A stretch of 64,000 bases of DNA, taken from the NCBI GenBank assembly GCA_031180665.1, contig JAPSLP010000020.1, positions 1-64,000 on the forward strand, read 5' to 3'. The stretch's first letter is position 1. Every line of letters starts with the position of its first letter. Positions 23,985 to 34,660 of the stretch are shown in pieces. The position numbers and the translations under genes are program-made. This DNA comes from Cupriavidus sp. GTDB lineage: Bacteria > Pseudomonadota > Gammaproteobacteria > Burkholderiales > Burkholderiaceae. The notes below the pieces were generated by a model. It was not told the origin of the DNA and did not search any database. It was given only the letters and a program-made list of their open reading frames with translations.

Positions 23985-25106
23985 TCAGGCGGCCTGGCGG
24001 GCCAGCGCGCCGTCCTTGCTGATCAGGCAGGCCGCGACAATATCGTCTTCCGGATTGATTGTCAGCTTGCCGTCCTTGTCGACGATCAGCTTGAGGAAGT
24101 CGAGCACGTTGCGCGCGTAGAGCGCCGAGGCATCGGCCGCGACCATGCTGGCCAGATTGGTGTAGCCGACCAGCGTCACGCCATGGCGTTCGACCACTTC
24201 GTCCGCCACGGTCAGCGGGCAGTTGCCGCCTTGCGCGGCGGCCAGGTCGACCACCACCGAGCCGGGCTTCATCGCCTGCACCGTCTCTTCCTTGAGCAGC
24301 ACCGGCGCGCGGCGTCCCGGGATCAGCGCGGTCGAGATGACGATATCGGCCTGCCTGGCGCGCTCGTGCACCAGCGCGGCCTGGCGCTGCATCCAGCTTG
24401 CCGGCATCGGCCGCGCATAGCCGCCGACGCCCTGCGCGATCTCGCGCTCCTCGTCGGTTTCGAACGGCACGTCGAGAAACTTCGCGCCCAGCGATTCGAT
24501 CTGTTCCTTGACCGCGGGCCGCACGTCGGAGGCCTCGACCACCGCGCCCAGCCGCTTGGCGGTCGCGATCGCCTGCAGGCCGGCCACGCCGGCGCCGAGA
24601 ATCAGCACGCGCGCCGCCTTGACCGTGCCGGCGGCGGTCATCAGCATCGGCATGAAGCGTTGATAGTGGTTGGCGGCGACCAGCACGGCCTTGTAGCCGG
24701 CGATGTTTGCCTGCGAGGACAGCACGTCCATGCTTTGCGCGCGGGTGGTGCGCGGCGCGGCCTCGAGCGCGAAGGCGACGATGCCGGCGCCGGCCATGCG
24801 GGCATTGTTGTCGGCATCGAACGGATCGAGCATGCCGACCAGCGCGGCGCCGGGGCGAATCTGCGCCAGTTCCTGCGGATCGGGGGAGCGTACCTTCAAC
24901 ACGAGCTCGGCGCCGAAGGCGCGGGCGGCATCGACGATGCTGGCGCCGGCCGCCTCGTAGGCCGCGTCCGGACAGCTCGCACGCACGCCGGCACCGCTCT
25001 GCACGAGCACCTGATGGCCCTGGGCGACGTATTTCTTGACGGTCTCGGGGGTGGCGGCGACACGCGCTTCGCCGGCCCGTGTCTCCAGCGGGATACCGAT
25101 CTGCAT
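23985..25106 (-). CDS. pntA: NAD(P) transhydrogenase alpha subunit part 1 PntA
   Basis: 373 residues forming the soluble NAD(H)-binding domain I. It begins [20 protein letters not shown], shared with alanine dehydrogenase, and has the Rossmann motif [23 protein letters not shown] and the RQAD-type loop [17 protein letters not shown]. It probably starts the minus-strand unit pntA-panD-HAD-pntAB-pntB. It is divergent from the NUDIX-mnmA unit with 220 bases between. Confidence 0.95.
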   Translation of the reverse strand: MQIGIPLETRAGEARVAATPETVKKYVAQGHQVLVQSGAGVRASCPDAAYEAAGASIVDAARAFGAELVLKVRSPDPQELAQIRPGAALVGMLDPFDADNNARMAGAGIVAFALEAAPRTTRAQSMDVLSSQANIAGYKAVLVAANHYQRFMPMLMTAAGTVKAARVLILGAGVAGLQAIATAKRLGAVVEASDVRPAVKEQIESLGAKFLDVPFETDEEREIAQGVGGYARPMPASWMQRQAALVHERARQADIVISTALIPGRRAPVLLKEETVQAMKPGSVVVDLAAAQGGNCPLTVADEVVERHGVTLVGYTNLASMVAADASALYARNVLDFLKLIVDKDGKLTINPEDDIVAACLISKDGALARQAA

Positions 25107-25326
25107 CGTCAGCTTCTCCTGTTGCGGTGCCGCTCCGGGCTACGGCCGGGCAGGCATCCGGGCTCGTTTGTCGGCGCCGCCGTCCAGCGCAGCGCACAAT
25201 TTTTCCGCAGCTTACAGGAATCTGACGGCATTGGGTGCGATCGGCGCGAGGCCCTGGCGCGCCGCGCCTCGCTGCAGCGCCTCGCGCCAGCCGGTAGAAT
25301 GCCGGATTGCCTAAAACTTGTGCATC

Positions 25327-25830
25327 ATGTCCCAAGACTGGAAAACCAGCGTCACCGTGGCGGCCGTGATCGAGCGCGGCGGCCGCTTCCTGCTGGTCGA
25401 AGAAGAAACCCGCGACGGCCTGAAGCTGAATCAGCCCGCCGGCCATCTGGACCCGGGCGAGAGCCTGGTACGCGCCGTGATCCGCGAAACGCTGGAAGAA
25501 ACCGCGCACAGCTTCGAGCCGCGCGCGCTGCTCGGCTGCTATCTGGCCGGTTCGGTGACCTCGCCGACCGGCCAGCATCCCGAGGGCAACATCACCTATG
25601 TGCGGTTCGCCTTCACCGGCGATCTGGGTCCGCTCGACAGCGGCCGCCCCCTCGATACCGGCATCGTGCGCACCGTCTGGCTCGGCGCCGACGAGATCCG
25701 CGCCTGTCCCGAACGCCATCGTTCGCCGCTGGTGCTGGCCTGCATCGAGGACTATCTGGCCGGCAAGCGCTTCGCGCTCGACGCGCTGTACACGCATCCG
25801 TCGGCGCTGATGCAGGGAGGGTCGCAATGA
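25327..25830 (+). CDS. NUDIX hydrolase (NudJ-like)
   Basis: 167 residues with a full Nudix box [20 protein letters not shown] (G-x5-E-x7-REtxEE). Nudix enzymes hydrolyse nucleoside diphosphate linkages; the NudJ subgroup, which acts on HMP-PP and other pyrophosphates, is often next to mnmA as here. ATG 25327 lies 27 bases after a GGTAGAAT promoter-like element. Its stop overlaps the mnmA start by 4 bases. Confidence 0.88.
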   Translation: MSQDWKTSVTVAAVIERGGRFLLVEEETRDGLKLNQPAGHLDPGESLVRAVIRETLEETAHSFEPRALLGCYLAGSVTSPTGQHPEGNITYVRFAFTGDLGPLDSGRPLDTGIVRTVWLGADEIRACPERHRSPLVLACIEDYLAGKRFALDALYTHPSALMQGGSQ

Positions 25831-26951
25831 GCGCCATTGCTTCCGCTCGCGCCGAGCTCAATGCCGGCATCGGTCGCGGCGAGCGCGTCGTGGTCGGCAT
25901 GTCGGGCGGGGTGGACTCGTCGGTCACCGCCTGGCTGCTCAAGCAGCAGGGCTACGAGGTGGTCGGCCTGTTCATGAAGAATTGGGAGGACGACGACGAC
26001 AGCGAGTACTGCTCGACGCGCCAGGACTGGCTCGACGTGGTGTCGGTGGCCGACCTGATCGGCGTCGACGTCGAGGCGGTCAACTTTGCCGCCGAGTACA
26101 AGGACCGCGTGTTCGCCGATTTCCTGCGGGAGTATTCGGCCGGCCGTACGCCCAATCCGGACGTGCTGTGCAACGCCGAGATCAAGTTCAAGGCCTTCCT
26201 CGACCATGCGATGTCGCTTGGGGCCGAGCGCATCGCCACCGGGCACTATGCGCGCGTGCGCCAGGGCGAGCACGGCCGCTTCGAACTACTGAAGGCGCTG
26301 GACCATACCAAGGACCAGAGCTACTTCCTGCACCGGCTCAACCAGGCCCAGCTGTCGCGCACGCTGTTCCCGCTGGGCGAATTGCCGAAGACCCAGGTGC
26401 GCGAAATCGCCGCGGAAATCGGCCTGCCGAATGCGAAGAAGAAGGATTCCACCGGCATCTGCTTTATCGGCGAGCGTCCATTCCGGGATTTTCTGAATCG
26501 TTATCTGCCGACCAGGCCCGGTCCGATGAAAACGCCTGACGGCAAGGTCGTCGGCGAGCATATCGGGCTGGCGTTCTACACGCTGGGCCAACGCAAGGGC
26601 ATCGGCCTGGGCGGCAGCCGGGACGGCAGCGGCGATGCGTGGTACGTCGCGCGCAAGGACATGGCGTCGAACACGCTGTACGTGGTGCAGGGGCACGACC
26701 ATCCGTGGCTGCTGTCGCCGACGCTCGAAGCCGCGGACCTGTCGTGGGTCGCGGGCGAGCCGCCGGTCGCCGGCGCCGCGCTGTCGGCCAAGACGCGCTA
26801 CCGGCAGAGCGATGCGGCATGCCAGGTGGTGACCGCGGACGGCGATTGCTTGCGTCTGGCTTTCGAAGCGTCGCAATGGGCGGTCACGCCGGGCCAGTCG
26901 GCGGTGCTGTACCAGGGCGACGTCTGTCTCGGCGGCGGCATCATCCAGTAA
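25827..26951 (+). CDS. mnmA: tRNA-specific 2-thiouridylase MnmA
   Basis: MnmA puts sulfur on U34 of tRNA-Lys, -Glu and -Gln. The 374 residues show the P-loop [13 protein letters not shown], the catalytic Cys in [12 protein letters not shown] and the second Cys in [16 protein letters not shown]. The start ATG 25827 overlaps the NUDIX stop (ATGA); the very long in-frame opening upstream is a high-GC artefact. Confidence 0.96.
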   Translation: MSAIASARAELNAGIGRGERVVVGMSGGVDSSVTAWLLKQQGYEVVGLFMKNWEDDDDSEYCSTRQDWLDVVSVADLIGVDVEAVNFAAEYKDRVFADFLREYSAGRTPNPDVLCNAEIKFKAFLDHAMSLGAERIATGHYARVRQGEHGRFELLKALDHTKDQSYFLHRLNQAQLSRTLFPLGELPKTQVREIAAEIGLPNAKKKDSTGICFIGERPFRDFLNRYLPTRPGPMKTPDGKVVGEHIGLAFYTLGQRKGIGLGGSRDGSGDAWYVARKDMASNTLYVVQGHDHPWLLSPTLEAADLSWVAGEPPVAGAALSAKTRYRQSDAACQVVTADGDCLRLAFEASQWAVTPGQSAVLYQGDVCLGGGIIQ

Positions 26952-27053
26952 CGAGGCAGGCGATGGCGGCGCTCGGCCACGTAGGCGTGGCGGCGCGGCA
27001 GCAGGGTGGCGGAACCGAAAGCGGCCGGGCTTTTGGCAAAGCACGGGAGCGGG

Positions 27054-27080
27054 GGCAGGCAGACACTGCGCGTCTGCCTG
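27054..27080. other. Perfect 10-bp stem-loop downstream of mnmA
   Basis: GCAGGCAGAC, 7-base loop, GTCTGCCTGC. No T run follows, so it is not a classical terminator. It lies about 100 bases after mnmA and 144 bases before the F-box-like gene, and could be an mRNA 3' end structure or an operator. Confidence 0.6.
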
Positions 27081-27223
27081 CGGCGCCTGCGATGGCGCTC
27101 CGTTTCCGAGTTCCGGGCGGCGAGGCCTCGATCGCCCGTGCCCATATCCCTGCGTCATGCCCCTGAATCCGTCTGTCATTCACCCGGCGCCCACCGCGTC
27201 GACCTTGCCCACGCCTGCTGCCG

Positions 27224-29107
27224 ATGCAGCTTCCCCCCCACCCTTCCCATCCGGCCAGCACCGGGGCGCTCATCATCGCGCCGCAAGCGGGACATCCCGC
27301 GCCGTTTGCCTATACGACGATTGCAGCCATAGCGCTGGTTCCGGGCCATATCTGGGAACGCGTGGCCGGTATGCTCGCACCGCGAGATCGTGCCAACCTG
27401 GCGCGCGTGTCGAAGACGATCCTGCAAGCGGTGCAGGTCATGCTTCATTCCGACAAAGTGGGACACGCCGCGCGGCTGGCGGTGACGCCGTCCATCATTG
27501 CCGCAGTCTTGCGCAGCTGCAGCAGCGCCCCGGCGCCCGCCTTACCGCAACAGCATCGCGACAAACGACAGTGCGTGGCCCTGGCGCGGCCTGACATTCC
27601 GGTCGCGCGTCGGGCCGAAATCCTGACTACGCTGGTGCAGACCGTCTTCGGACTGCCCTATACGACCAGTCGGCAGCGCGACGTGGTCAAAGCCGTGTTG
27701 GATCTGCCCGCCTCCGTGCGCGGCAAACCGCTTCAGCAGATGCTCACCGTGGTGGGCGCACGGACCAGGGGCAGAGCGGATTCCGTGCGTGCGGTGATCG
27801 AGGCGTGCGGCGTCTCGCCGGATGACCTGATCATTGCGGTCCTCGGATTGCCGGTCAACCAGCGCGGACCCGCCTTGTGCGCCTATCTCGGCCTTTCGTC
27901 GCAACCGATGTCCGGGGAAGCGTTGGCGCTGTGGATCGATTACGCCCGACCGCTTGCGCTGGACCAGCGTGTGGCCGTGCTGACGGCATTGCACGCAAGA
28001 GTGGCTTGGTGCCATGGCATGCCGGCACATGTCGATCGCCATTTACAGCTGCTGGAAGCCAATGGCGAACTGGTGGATGCCATGCAACGCCCGCTTTCCG
28101 TGCAGAAGACGCTGTTGCTCGCACTGGTGAAAGAACTGGTGTCCTGCCGCTCGACCCCCTTTTTCGGGCCCGAATTCCACAGTGCCCCGTGGCCGACACT
28201 TCTGGACGCCGTACTGGCGTCCACCAATGCCTTACCCATCCAGGACAGGGGCATTGTGATCCAGGCATTGGCGGCGGCCGCGGACGGGTCGGCTCCCGCA
28301 GGGACTGCCGACCGCATTCGTGTTGCCGCCAAAGACCTCTTGCCGGCCGACCGGGAAGCGGTGGCGGCAGTGTTTCGGTTCTTCGAGGGTGCTGGTCCCT
28401 TGGTCATTCCCTCGCCGCCGGCGCTGTCCGAATTCTTCAACTTCCTGAAAACCACCAAGGACGAAGCCGTGATTTTGGAGCGCTACGCGCGTCTACCGCA
28501 GGAGATTCAGTTGGCAGTGCAGCGGGGCGTGATAGCCAAGGCATACAAGCGCGACGAAAAGCGAGTGCAATGGGCACCGTTGGCAGGCGCCATGCTGGCC
28601 CGTACCACAAACGCACGAATGAACGCCGGTTCGCTCGGTCCCGAGCTCATCGACGCATGGGACGCGATGATGTGCCAAACGCGCGAATCATCGAAGGCAA
28701 AGCGTGACTGGCTGAAGGTCACGGCTTGGGCGCTCTCGCGCATTCCGCCACTGCCACGTGCCGAGGTGTTGAATGTTCTGGCGGCCAAGTTTACGCAGAT
28801 GGATGAACGCCAGTGGATACTGGCGCAGACACTGAAGTTGCCATTGATCATCCAGGCGCCGATCCTCTGCCGGCTGGCGATGTTCGACCTGGACAAGTGG
28901 GACGTCCAGCAACTCGCCGCCAAACCGCTATTGGCGCAGCTGATTGCGGCCACTGCGGCATTGCCGGGACAGTATCAAGGCTTGCCGCTCGTAGCACTGC
29001 AGGAACTGCGCGCCCAGCGGCGCCGGCATCCGGCGCTGCAGGACCTTTGGCAGCGCTTCGGCGCGATGCGCTGGGCGGCGCCGCCCGAGGACATCCGTTT
29101 CGATTGA
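27224..29107 (+). CDS. F-box-like protein with degenerate helical repeats; possible effector
   Basis: 627 residues. An F-box-like segment is at ~38-72: LVPGHIWERVAGMLAPRD then NLARVSKTILQAV, matching the eukaryotic pattern LP-x-xIW-xxIA-xxL-xxRDxxNLAxVSK. The rest is alpha-helical with a recurring motif hhxAhhxLPxxxRGxxLxxL (around 153, 201, 326, 532 and 569). No signal peptide or enzyme motif is seen. Composition is less GC-rich than neighbours, suggesting transfer. In bacteria F-box proteins are mostly secreted effectors (GALA, VirF) that hijack host ubiquitin ligases; here that is only an inference. The start is uncertain because a C7 tract lies near ATG 27224. Confidence 0.6.
   Translation: MQLPPHPSHPASTGALIIAPQAGHPAPFAYTTIAAIALVPGHIWERVAGMLAPRDRANLARVSKTILQAVQVMLHSDKVGHAARLAVTPSIIAAVLRSCSSAPAPALPQQHRDKRQCVALARPDIPVARRAEILTTLVQTVFGLPYTTSRQRDVVKAVLDLPASVRGKPLQQMLTVVGARTRGRADSVRAVIEACGVSPDDLIIAVLGLPVNQRGPALCAYLGLSSQPMSGEALALWIDYARPLALDQRVAVLTALHARVAWCHGMPAHVDRHLQLLEANGELVDAMQRPLSVQKTLLLALVKELVSCRSTPFFGPEFHSAPWPTLLDAVLASTNALPIQDRGIVIQALAAAADGSAPAGTADRIRVAAKDLLPADREAVAAVFRFFEGAGPLVIPSPPALSEFFNFLKTTKDEAVILERYARLPQEIQLAVQRGVIAKAYKRDEKRVQWAPLAGAMLARTTNARMNAGSLGPELIDAWDAMMCQTRESSKAKRDWLKVTAWALSRIPPLPRAEVLNVLAAKFTQMDERQWILAQTLKLPLIIQAPILCRLAMFDLDKWDVQQLAAKPLLAQLIAATAALPGQYQGLPLVALQELRAQRRRHPALQDLWQRFGAMRWAAPPEDIRFD
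27233..27239 (+). repeat. C7 homopolymer at the start of the F-box-like gene
   Basis: Seven consecutive C in codons 4-6 of the 627-residue frame. An ATG-started frame from 27157 (MPLNPSVIHPAPTAS...) enters the tract in a different phase; loss of one C would join it to the F-box frame and add ~23 residues. Confidence 0.7.
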
Positions 29108-29126
29108 CACTCGGGCTTGCGAATGC

Positions 29127-29741
29127 TCAGCCGCGCGGCGGCTCCGTATCGACGAACGACTGGCGCTTGCTGATCTTGTCGTGGAAGGCGACCAGGTTCG
29201 GATGACGCTCGCGCCAGGCGATGTCGGGGAAGCGGAAATCCAGATAGGACAGCGCGCAGCCTACGGCCACGTCAGCCAGCGAGTAGTGGTTGCCGGCGCA
29301 CCATGGTCGATCGGCCAGGCCGTTGGCCATCGCCACCAGCGCGCCGTCGATCTTGCCGAGCTGGCGGCGCACCCAGCGCTCGCTGCGCTCGGCCGGCTCG
29401 CGCTGCGTGTGTTCCAGGCGCGCCAGCAGCGCCGCGTCGAGCAGGCCGTCGGCCAGCGCCTCCCAGCAGCGCACCTCGAGCCGCTCGCGGCTGCCCTGCG
29501 GGATCATGCGGCTGACCGGCGTCAGCGTGTCGACATATTCGACGATCACGCGCGAATCGAACACCGCGCCGCCGTCTTCCATCACCAGGCAGGGCACCTT
29601 GCCCAAGGGATTGAATTGACCGATCGCCGTGTCCGGCGACCACACGTCGACTTCCACCAATTGATAGTCGATCTTCTTCTCGGCCATCACCACGCGTACC
29701 TTGCGCGCGTAAGGGCTGGTCTGCGATGCGTACAGCTTCAT
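29127..29741 (-). CDS. Glutathione S-transferase family protein
   Basis: 204 residues. The thioredoxin-fold N-terminal domain has the candidate catalytic Ser in YASQTSPYARKVRV and the cis-Pro in LGKVPCLVMEDG, followed by FDSRVIVEYVD; the all-helical C-terminal domain contains SLADVAVGCALSYLDFRFPD. GSTs conjugate glutathione to electrophiles or act as chaperones; the substrate is unknown. It is divergent from purB and convergent with the F-box-like gene. Confidence 0.93.
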   Translation of the reverse strand: MKLYASQTSPYARKVRVVMAEKKIDYQLVEVDVWSPDTAIGQFNPLGKVPCLVMEDGGAVFDSRVIVEYVDTLTPVSRMIPQGSRERLEVRCWEALADGLLDAALLARLEHTQREPAERSERWVRRQLGKIDGALVAMANGLADRPWCAGNHYSLADVAVGCALSYLDFRFPDIAWRERHPNLVAFHDKISKRQSFVDTEPPRG

Positions 29742-31575
<1,834 letters not shown>

Positions 31576-31624
31576 TGGCGTGAGGCGCGGAACCGGAGCG
31601 CGCCACGCGTCCCTATCCTCAGAG

Positions 31625-31648
31625 CCGCCCCAAGGGGCGGTTTTTTAT
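31625..31648 (+). terminator. Intrinsic terminator after purB
   Basis: CCGCCCC, AA loop, GGGGCGG, then six T. Confidence 0.9.
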
Positions 31649-31778
31649 TACCTGGCGACGGAGCCGGCTCGTTCAGCGGGCCGCCCGTGCGCCACCATGT
31701 CCCCGTCTCCTATTCCAGAAATGGATCACATCGATACCATTTCACCCATGACCGGAACCCTGGCGCTGCCGCTCCAGA

Positions 31779-31802
31779 TGGCATATGCTCTGCCATATGC
31801 CA
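31779..31802 (+). promoter_or_regulatory. Palindromic operator candidate of vapBC
   Basis: TGGCATATG-N6-CATATGCCA, a perfect 9-bp inverted repeat ending 11 bases before the antitoxin start and touching its ribosome-binding site. VapB-type antitoxins with their toxins normally repress their own operon at such palindromes. Confidence 0.7.
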
Positions 31803-31813
31803 AGGAGTACAGC

Positions 31814-32056
31814 ATGACCACGACGACGGACGCAAGGCATGTGCGGCTTTTCCGCAATGGCCGCAATCAGGCGGTGCGGATACCGCGCGAATTCGAGTTA
31901 CCGGGAGAGGAGGCGATCATGCGTAGAGAAGGCAACAAGCTGATTATCGAACCCGTTCAGGCGACTTCCTTTCGGGCGCTTCTGGCGCAATGGGAGCCCT
32001 TGGACGAGACGTGGCCGGACATCGATGATCAGCCGCCAGAACCGGTGGCGTTCTGA
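31814..32056 (+). CDS. vapB: VapB-type antitoxin (AbrB/SpoVT fold)
   Basis: 80 residues; the AbrB-like DNA-binding domain is at the N-terminus (VRLFRNGRNQAVRIPREFEL) and an acidic/Pro C-terminal tail probably wraps the toxin. An AGGAG ribosome-binding site lies 6 bases before ATG 31814. The stop overlaps the toxin start (TGATG), typical of antitoxin-toxin coupling. A perfect palindrome upstream suggests autoregulation. Confidence 0.9.
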   Translation: MTTTTDARHVRLFRNGRNQAVRIPREFELPGEEAIMRREGNKLIIEPVQATSFRALLAQWEPLDETWPDIDDQPPEPVAF

Positions 32057-32457
32057 TGCCGTTGTATCTGCTTGACACGAACATCGTGTCGGACGCGCTG
32101 CGAAATACGCGTGGCGTTTGTGCTTCGCGTATCGGGATGACCGACGCCGAGGCGTTGTGCACCTCCATTGTCGTTGCGGCGGAGCTGCGCTTCGGCGTCG
32201 CGAAGAAGGGCTCTGCGGAGTTGGCACGCCGGGTGGAACACGCCTTGGGCAGTCTTCGGGTGCTGCCGCTCGATGGCGAGGCCGATCGACACTATGGTCG
32301 CCTACGCGCCGACCTGGAACGCGACGGCCGACCGATAGGCGCCAACGATATGCTGATCGCCGCGCATGCCCTCGCGATTGAGGCTGTGCTCGTGACCGAC
32401 AACGTGTTCGAGTTCTCCCGCGTGCCGGGTTTGCGCTATGAGAACTGGCTGGCTTGA
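32056..32457 (+). CDS. vapC: VapC-type PIN-domain ribonuclease toxin
   Basis: 133 residues with the PIN acidic quartet: Asp in LYLLDTNIVSD, Glu in VVAAELRFGV, Asp in IGANDMLIAAHAL and Asp in AVLVTDNVFEFSRV. VapC toxins cleave RNA, often initiator tRNA or 23S rRNA; the target is unknown here. It is translationally coupled to vapB. The pair looks intact and may be an acquired module. Confidence 0.92.
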   Translation: MPLYLLDTNIVSDALRNTRGVCASRIGMTDAEALCTSIVVAAELRFGVAKKGSAELARRVEHALGSLRVLPLDGEADRHYGRLRADLERDGRPIGANDMLIAAHALAIEAVLVTDNVFEFSRVPGLRYENWLA

Positions 32458-32511
32458 GGCGGCCGCGTTTTCACCGACGTAGCGCAGCTAAGTTCCCTCA
32501 CAGGCATCGCC

Positions 32512-32526
32512 TTCAAACGGTTTGAA
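32512..32526. promoter_or_regulatory. Perfect 15-bp palindrome upstream of the cytochrome b561/YceI genes
   Basis: TTCAAAC-G-GTTTGAA, between vapC and the b561 gene, about 58 bases upstream of a predicted -35. A dimeric repressor or activator site is likely, but the protein is unknown. Confidence 0.5.
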
Positions 32527-32583
32527 CGACTCAATGAAGTTCCGCCTTCCCGACGTCACTTTCCGGACGCAATAATGCGAGAA

Positions 32584-32611
32584 TTGACAGCGTCTGCCGA
32601 AAGAATAAAGA
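32584..32611 (+). promoter_or_regulatory. Predicted promoter of the cytochrome b561/YceI genes
   Basis: TTGACA (32584-32589), 16 bases, TAAAGA (32606-32611). The -35 is perfect and the -10 is weak; it would leave a leader of about a dozen bases. Confidence 0.45.
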
Positions 32612-32630
32612 CTGAAGCCGGATTTTCTCG

Positions 32631-33179
32631 ATGCGTTCCAATACCCCCGCGCGCTATGGCGCGACCGCGATCGGCCTGCACTGGATCATCGCGCTGTTGA
32701 TTTTTGCCGCCTTCGGGCTCGGTCTTTACATGACCGATATCCCGGGCTTCACGCCGACCAAGCTCAAGCTCTACTCCTGGCACAAATGGCTCGGCGTAAC
32801 GGTTTTTGCGCTGGCGGTGCTGCGCGTGCTTTGGCGCCTGACCCATGGGGCGCCGGGGCCCGTGGGCGGCATGCCGGTGTGGCAGGCGCGGGCGGCAAAG
32901 GCAGCCCACGGACTGCTGTACCTGTTGATCCTGGTGGTGCCGGTGACCGGCTACCTCTACAGCCTCGCCGCCGGCGTGCCGGTCGTCTATCTCGGCTTGT
33001 GGCCGCTGCCGCAGCTGGTCGAGCCCAACGACGCGCTGAAGGAAACCCTCAAGCTCGCGCATATCTGGCTGAACTACCTGATGGCCGCGATCGTCGCACT
33101 GCATGCCGCCGCGGCGCTCAAGCACCAGCTGCTCGACCGCGACGGCACGCTTGGGCGCATGCTGCCGTTCCTGCGCTGA
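32631..33179 (+). CDS. Cytochrome b561 family protein
   Basis: 182 residues, four membrane helices with heme-ligand His residues in TAIGLHWIIALL, LYSWHKWLGVTV, AKAAHGLLYLL and LKLAHIWLNYLM. These di-heme b-type cytochromes move electrons in the inner membrane, often from quinol to periplasmic or superoxide substrates. Two YceI-family genes follow immediately; b561-YceI neighbours are common in proteobacteria. Confidence 0.9.
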   Translation: MRSNTPARYGATAIGLHWIIALLIFAAFGLGLYMTDIPGFTPTKLKLYSWHKWLGVTVFALAVLRVLWRLTHGAPGPVGGMPVWQARAAKAAHGLLYLLILVVPVTGYLYSLAAGVPVVYLGLWPLPQLVEPNDALKETLKLAHIWLNYLMAAIVALHAAAALKHQLLDRDGTLGRMLPFLR

Positions 33180-33235
33180 GTCCGGCCCGCCGCTTTCCTG
33201 TTCCGCATTGACTGAATGAAACCGAGGAGTCCTCG

Positions 33236-33808
33236 ATGAAACGCATTCCCCGTCCCGGTGCCTTGCTGTTGGCCGCTTCGCTGGCCTGCGCCGGCTTTGC
33301 CGCCAACCTCGCCGCCGCCCAGCTCGACGCGGGCAAGAGTTCGGTGACCGCCGTCGCGCGCCAGATCGGCGTGCCGATGGAAGGCAAGTTCAAGCGGTTT
33401 GCCGCCGCGGTGGAGTTCGATCCGGCCAAGCTGGCCAGCTCGAGCGCCAAGGTCGAGATCGACGTCGCCAGTTTCGAGATCGGCGACGCTGCCACCACCA
33501 AGGAGGTCAAGGGCAAGGACTGGTTCGACGCCGCGCGCTTCCCCAAGGCGGTGTTCGAGTCGACCGCCATCAAGCCCGCAGCCGCGGGCAAGTTCGATGT
33601 CGCCGGCAAGCTGACCATCAAGGGCAAGACCGTGGACGTGGTGGTGCCCGCGACCTATCGACACGAAGGGGCCAACCAGGTCTTCGAAGGCGTGCTGCCG
33701 ATCAAGCGCAGCGCCTTCAATATCGGGGAGGGCGAGTGGAAGGACACCTCGGTGGTCGCCGACGAGGTCCAGATCAAGTTCCGCCTCGTCACCCACGCCA
33801 AGTCCTGA
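33236..33808 (+). CDS. YceI family periplasmic protein, first copy
   Basis: 190 residues with a Sec signal peptide ([19 protein letters not shown]) and the YceI lipocalin-like fold: [48 protein letters not shown]. YceI proteins bind isoprenoid or amphiphilic ligands such as polyprenyl quinone-like molecules in the periplasm. It follows the cytochrome b561 gene by 56 bases. Confidence 0.93.
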   Translation: MKRIPRPGALLLAASLACAGFAANLAAAQLDAGKSSVTAVARQIGVPMEGKFKRFAAAVEFDPAKLASSSAKVEIDVASFEIGDAATTKEVKGKDWFDAARFPKAVFESTAIKPAAAGKFDVAGKLTIKGKTVDVVVPATYRHEGANQVFEGVLPIKRSAFNIGEGEWKDTSVVADEVQIKFRLVTHAKS

Positions 33809-33905
33809 ACCACCATCGCTGCCGCATTCGCGATCTCAACCTGACATTACTGTGGCCGTCATCGACGGACCTGCCCGTCGAAACCAACCGCTTACCGGAG
33901 AACCC

Positions 33906-34496
33906 ATGAAACTGCGTACCGCCGCTGCCATCCTCGCCGCCGCTTCCGCCACCGCCTTCGCCGGCGTTGCCTCGGCTGCCGCCGTGACCTACAACCTCGA
34001 TCCGAGCCATACGTATCCGAGCTTCGAGGCCGATCACCTGGGCGGGCTGTCGAAGTGGCGCGGCAAGTTCGACAAGTCCAGCGGCGTCGTCACGCTCGAT
34101 CGCGCCGCCAAGACCGGCACGCTGGACATCAAGATCGATACCGCATCGATCGACTTCGGCCACGGCAAGATGAACGAGCACGCCAAGAGCCCCGACATGT
34201 TCGACGTGCAGGCCTATCCCGAGGCCACCTACAAGGGCAAGTTCTCGAAGTTTGCCGGCGACGTGCCGACCGAGGTCGATGGCGTGCTGACGCTGCGCGG
34301 CGTGTCCAAGCCGGTCAAGCTGGAGATCCGCGAATTCAAGTGCATCCAGCATCCGATGCTCAAGCGCGAGGCCTGCGGTGCCGACGCCTATGCCACCTTC
34401 AACCGCGCCGACTTCGGCATCGACTACGGCGTCAAGATGGGCTTCAAGCCCGAGGTCAAGCTGGCGATCCAGGTCGAGGGTGTGCGCGCGGACTGA
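33906..34496 (+). CDS. YceI family periplasmic protein, second copy
   Basis: 196 residues with a Sec signal peptide ([20 protein letters not shown]...) and YceI motifs: [36 protein letters not shown] and [16 protein letters not shown]. It is clearly a different branch from the first copy rather than a recent duplicate. ATG 33906 is supported by the signal peptide. A strong terminator follows. Confidence 0.94.
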   Translation: MKLRTAAAILAAASATAFAGVASAAAVTYNLDPSHTYPSFEADHLGGLSKWRGKFDKSSGVVTLDRAAKTGTLDIKIDTASIDFGHGKMNEHAKSPDMFDVQAYPEATYKGKFSKFAGDVPTEVDGVLTLRGVSKPVKLEIREFKCIQHPMLKREACGADAYATFNRADFGIDYGVKMGFKPEVKLAIQVEGVRAD

Positions 34497-34536
34497 TGCC
34501 GCAGCGCCCCCGGGGCGCATCCGCATTGCCATTCGA

Positions 34537-34563
34537 GGGCCGGTTCATCCGGCCCTTTTTTTT
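34537..34563 (+). terminator. Intrinsic terminator after the YceI genes
   Basis: GGGCCGG, 5-base loop, CCGGCCC, then eight T. Confidence 0.92.
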
Positions 34564-34631
34564 CATGGATGGCAACCCCTCTCACGGTGGGGGGCATGGG
34601 GGCCGCTCCCCCCTCGTTGGGATGAGGGTCG

Positions 34632-34660
34632 TTGTCCACCGCAGGGGCCCACAGTACAAT
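34632..34660 (+). promoter_or_regulatory. Predicted sigma-70 promoter of phcBSRQ
   Basis: TTGTCC (34632-34637), 17 bases, TACAAT (34655-34660). Transcription from here would give a leader of ~275 bases before phcB. Confidence 0.55.

Noticed and set aside
23787..25826. 680-codon upstream extension of mnmA
   Set aside because: Overlaps pntA antisense and the NUDIX gene; MnmA starts at 25827 with an ATGA junction.
26952..27223. hrpII box (TTCG-N16-TTCG) upstream of the F-box-like gene
   Set aside because: No TTCG pair at the right spacing was found, so HrpB control is not supported.
27157..27594. Independent 145-codon gene overlapping the F-box-like gene
   Set aside because: Only its first ~26 codons look plausible; beyond the C7 tract it is a shadow frame of the F-box-like protein.
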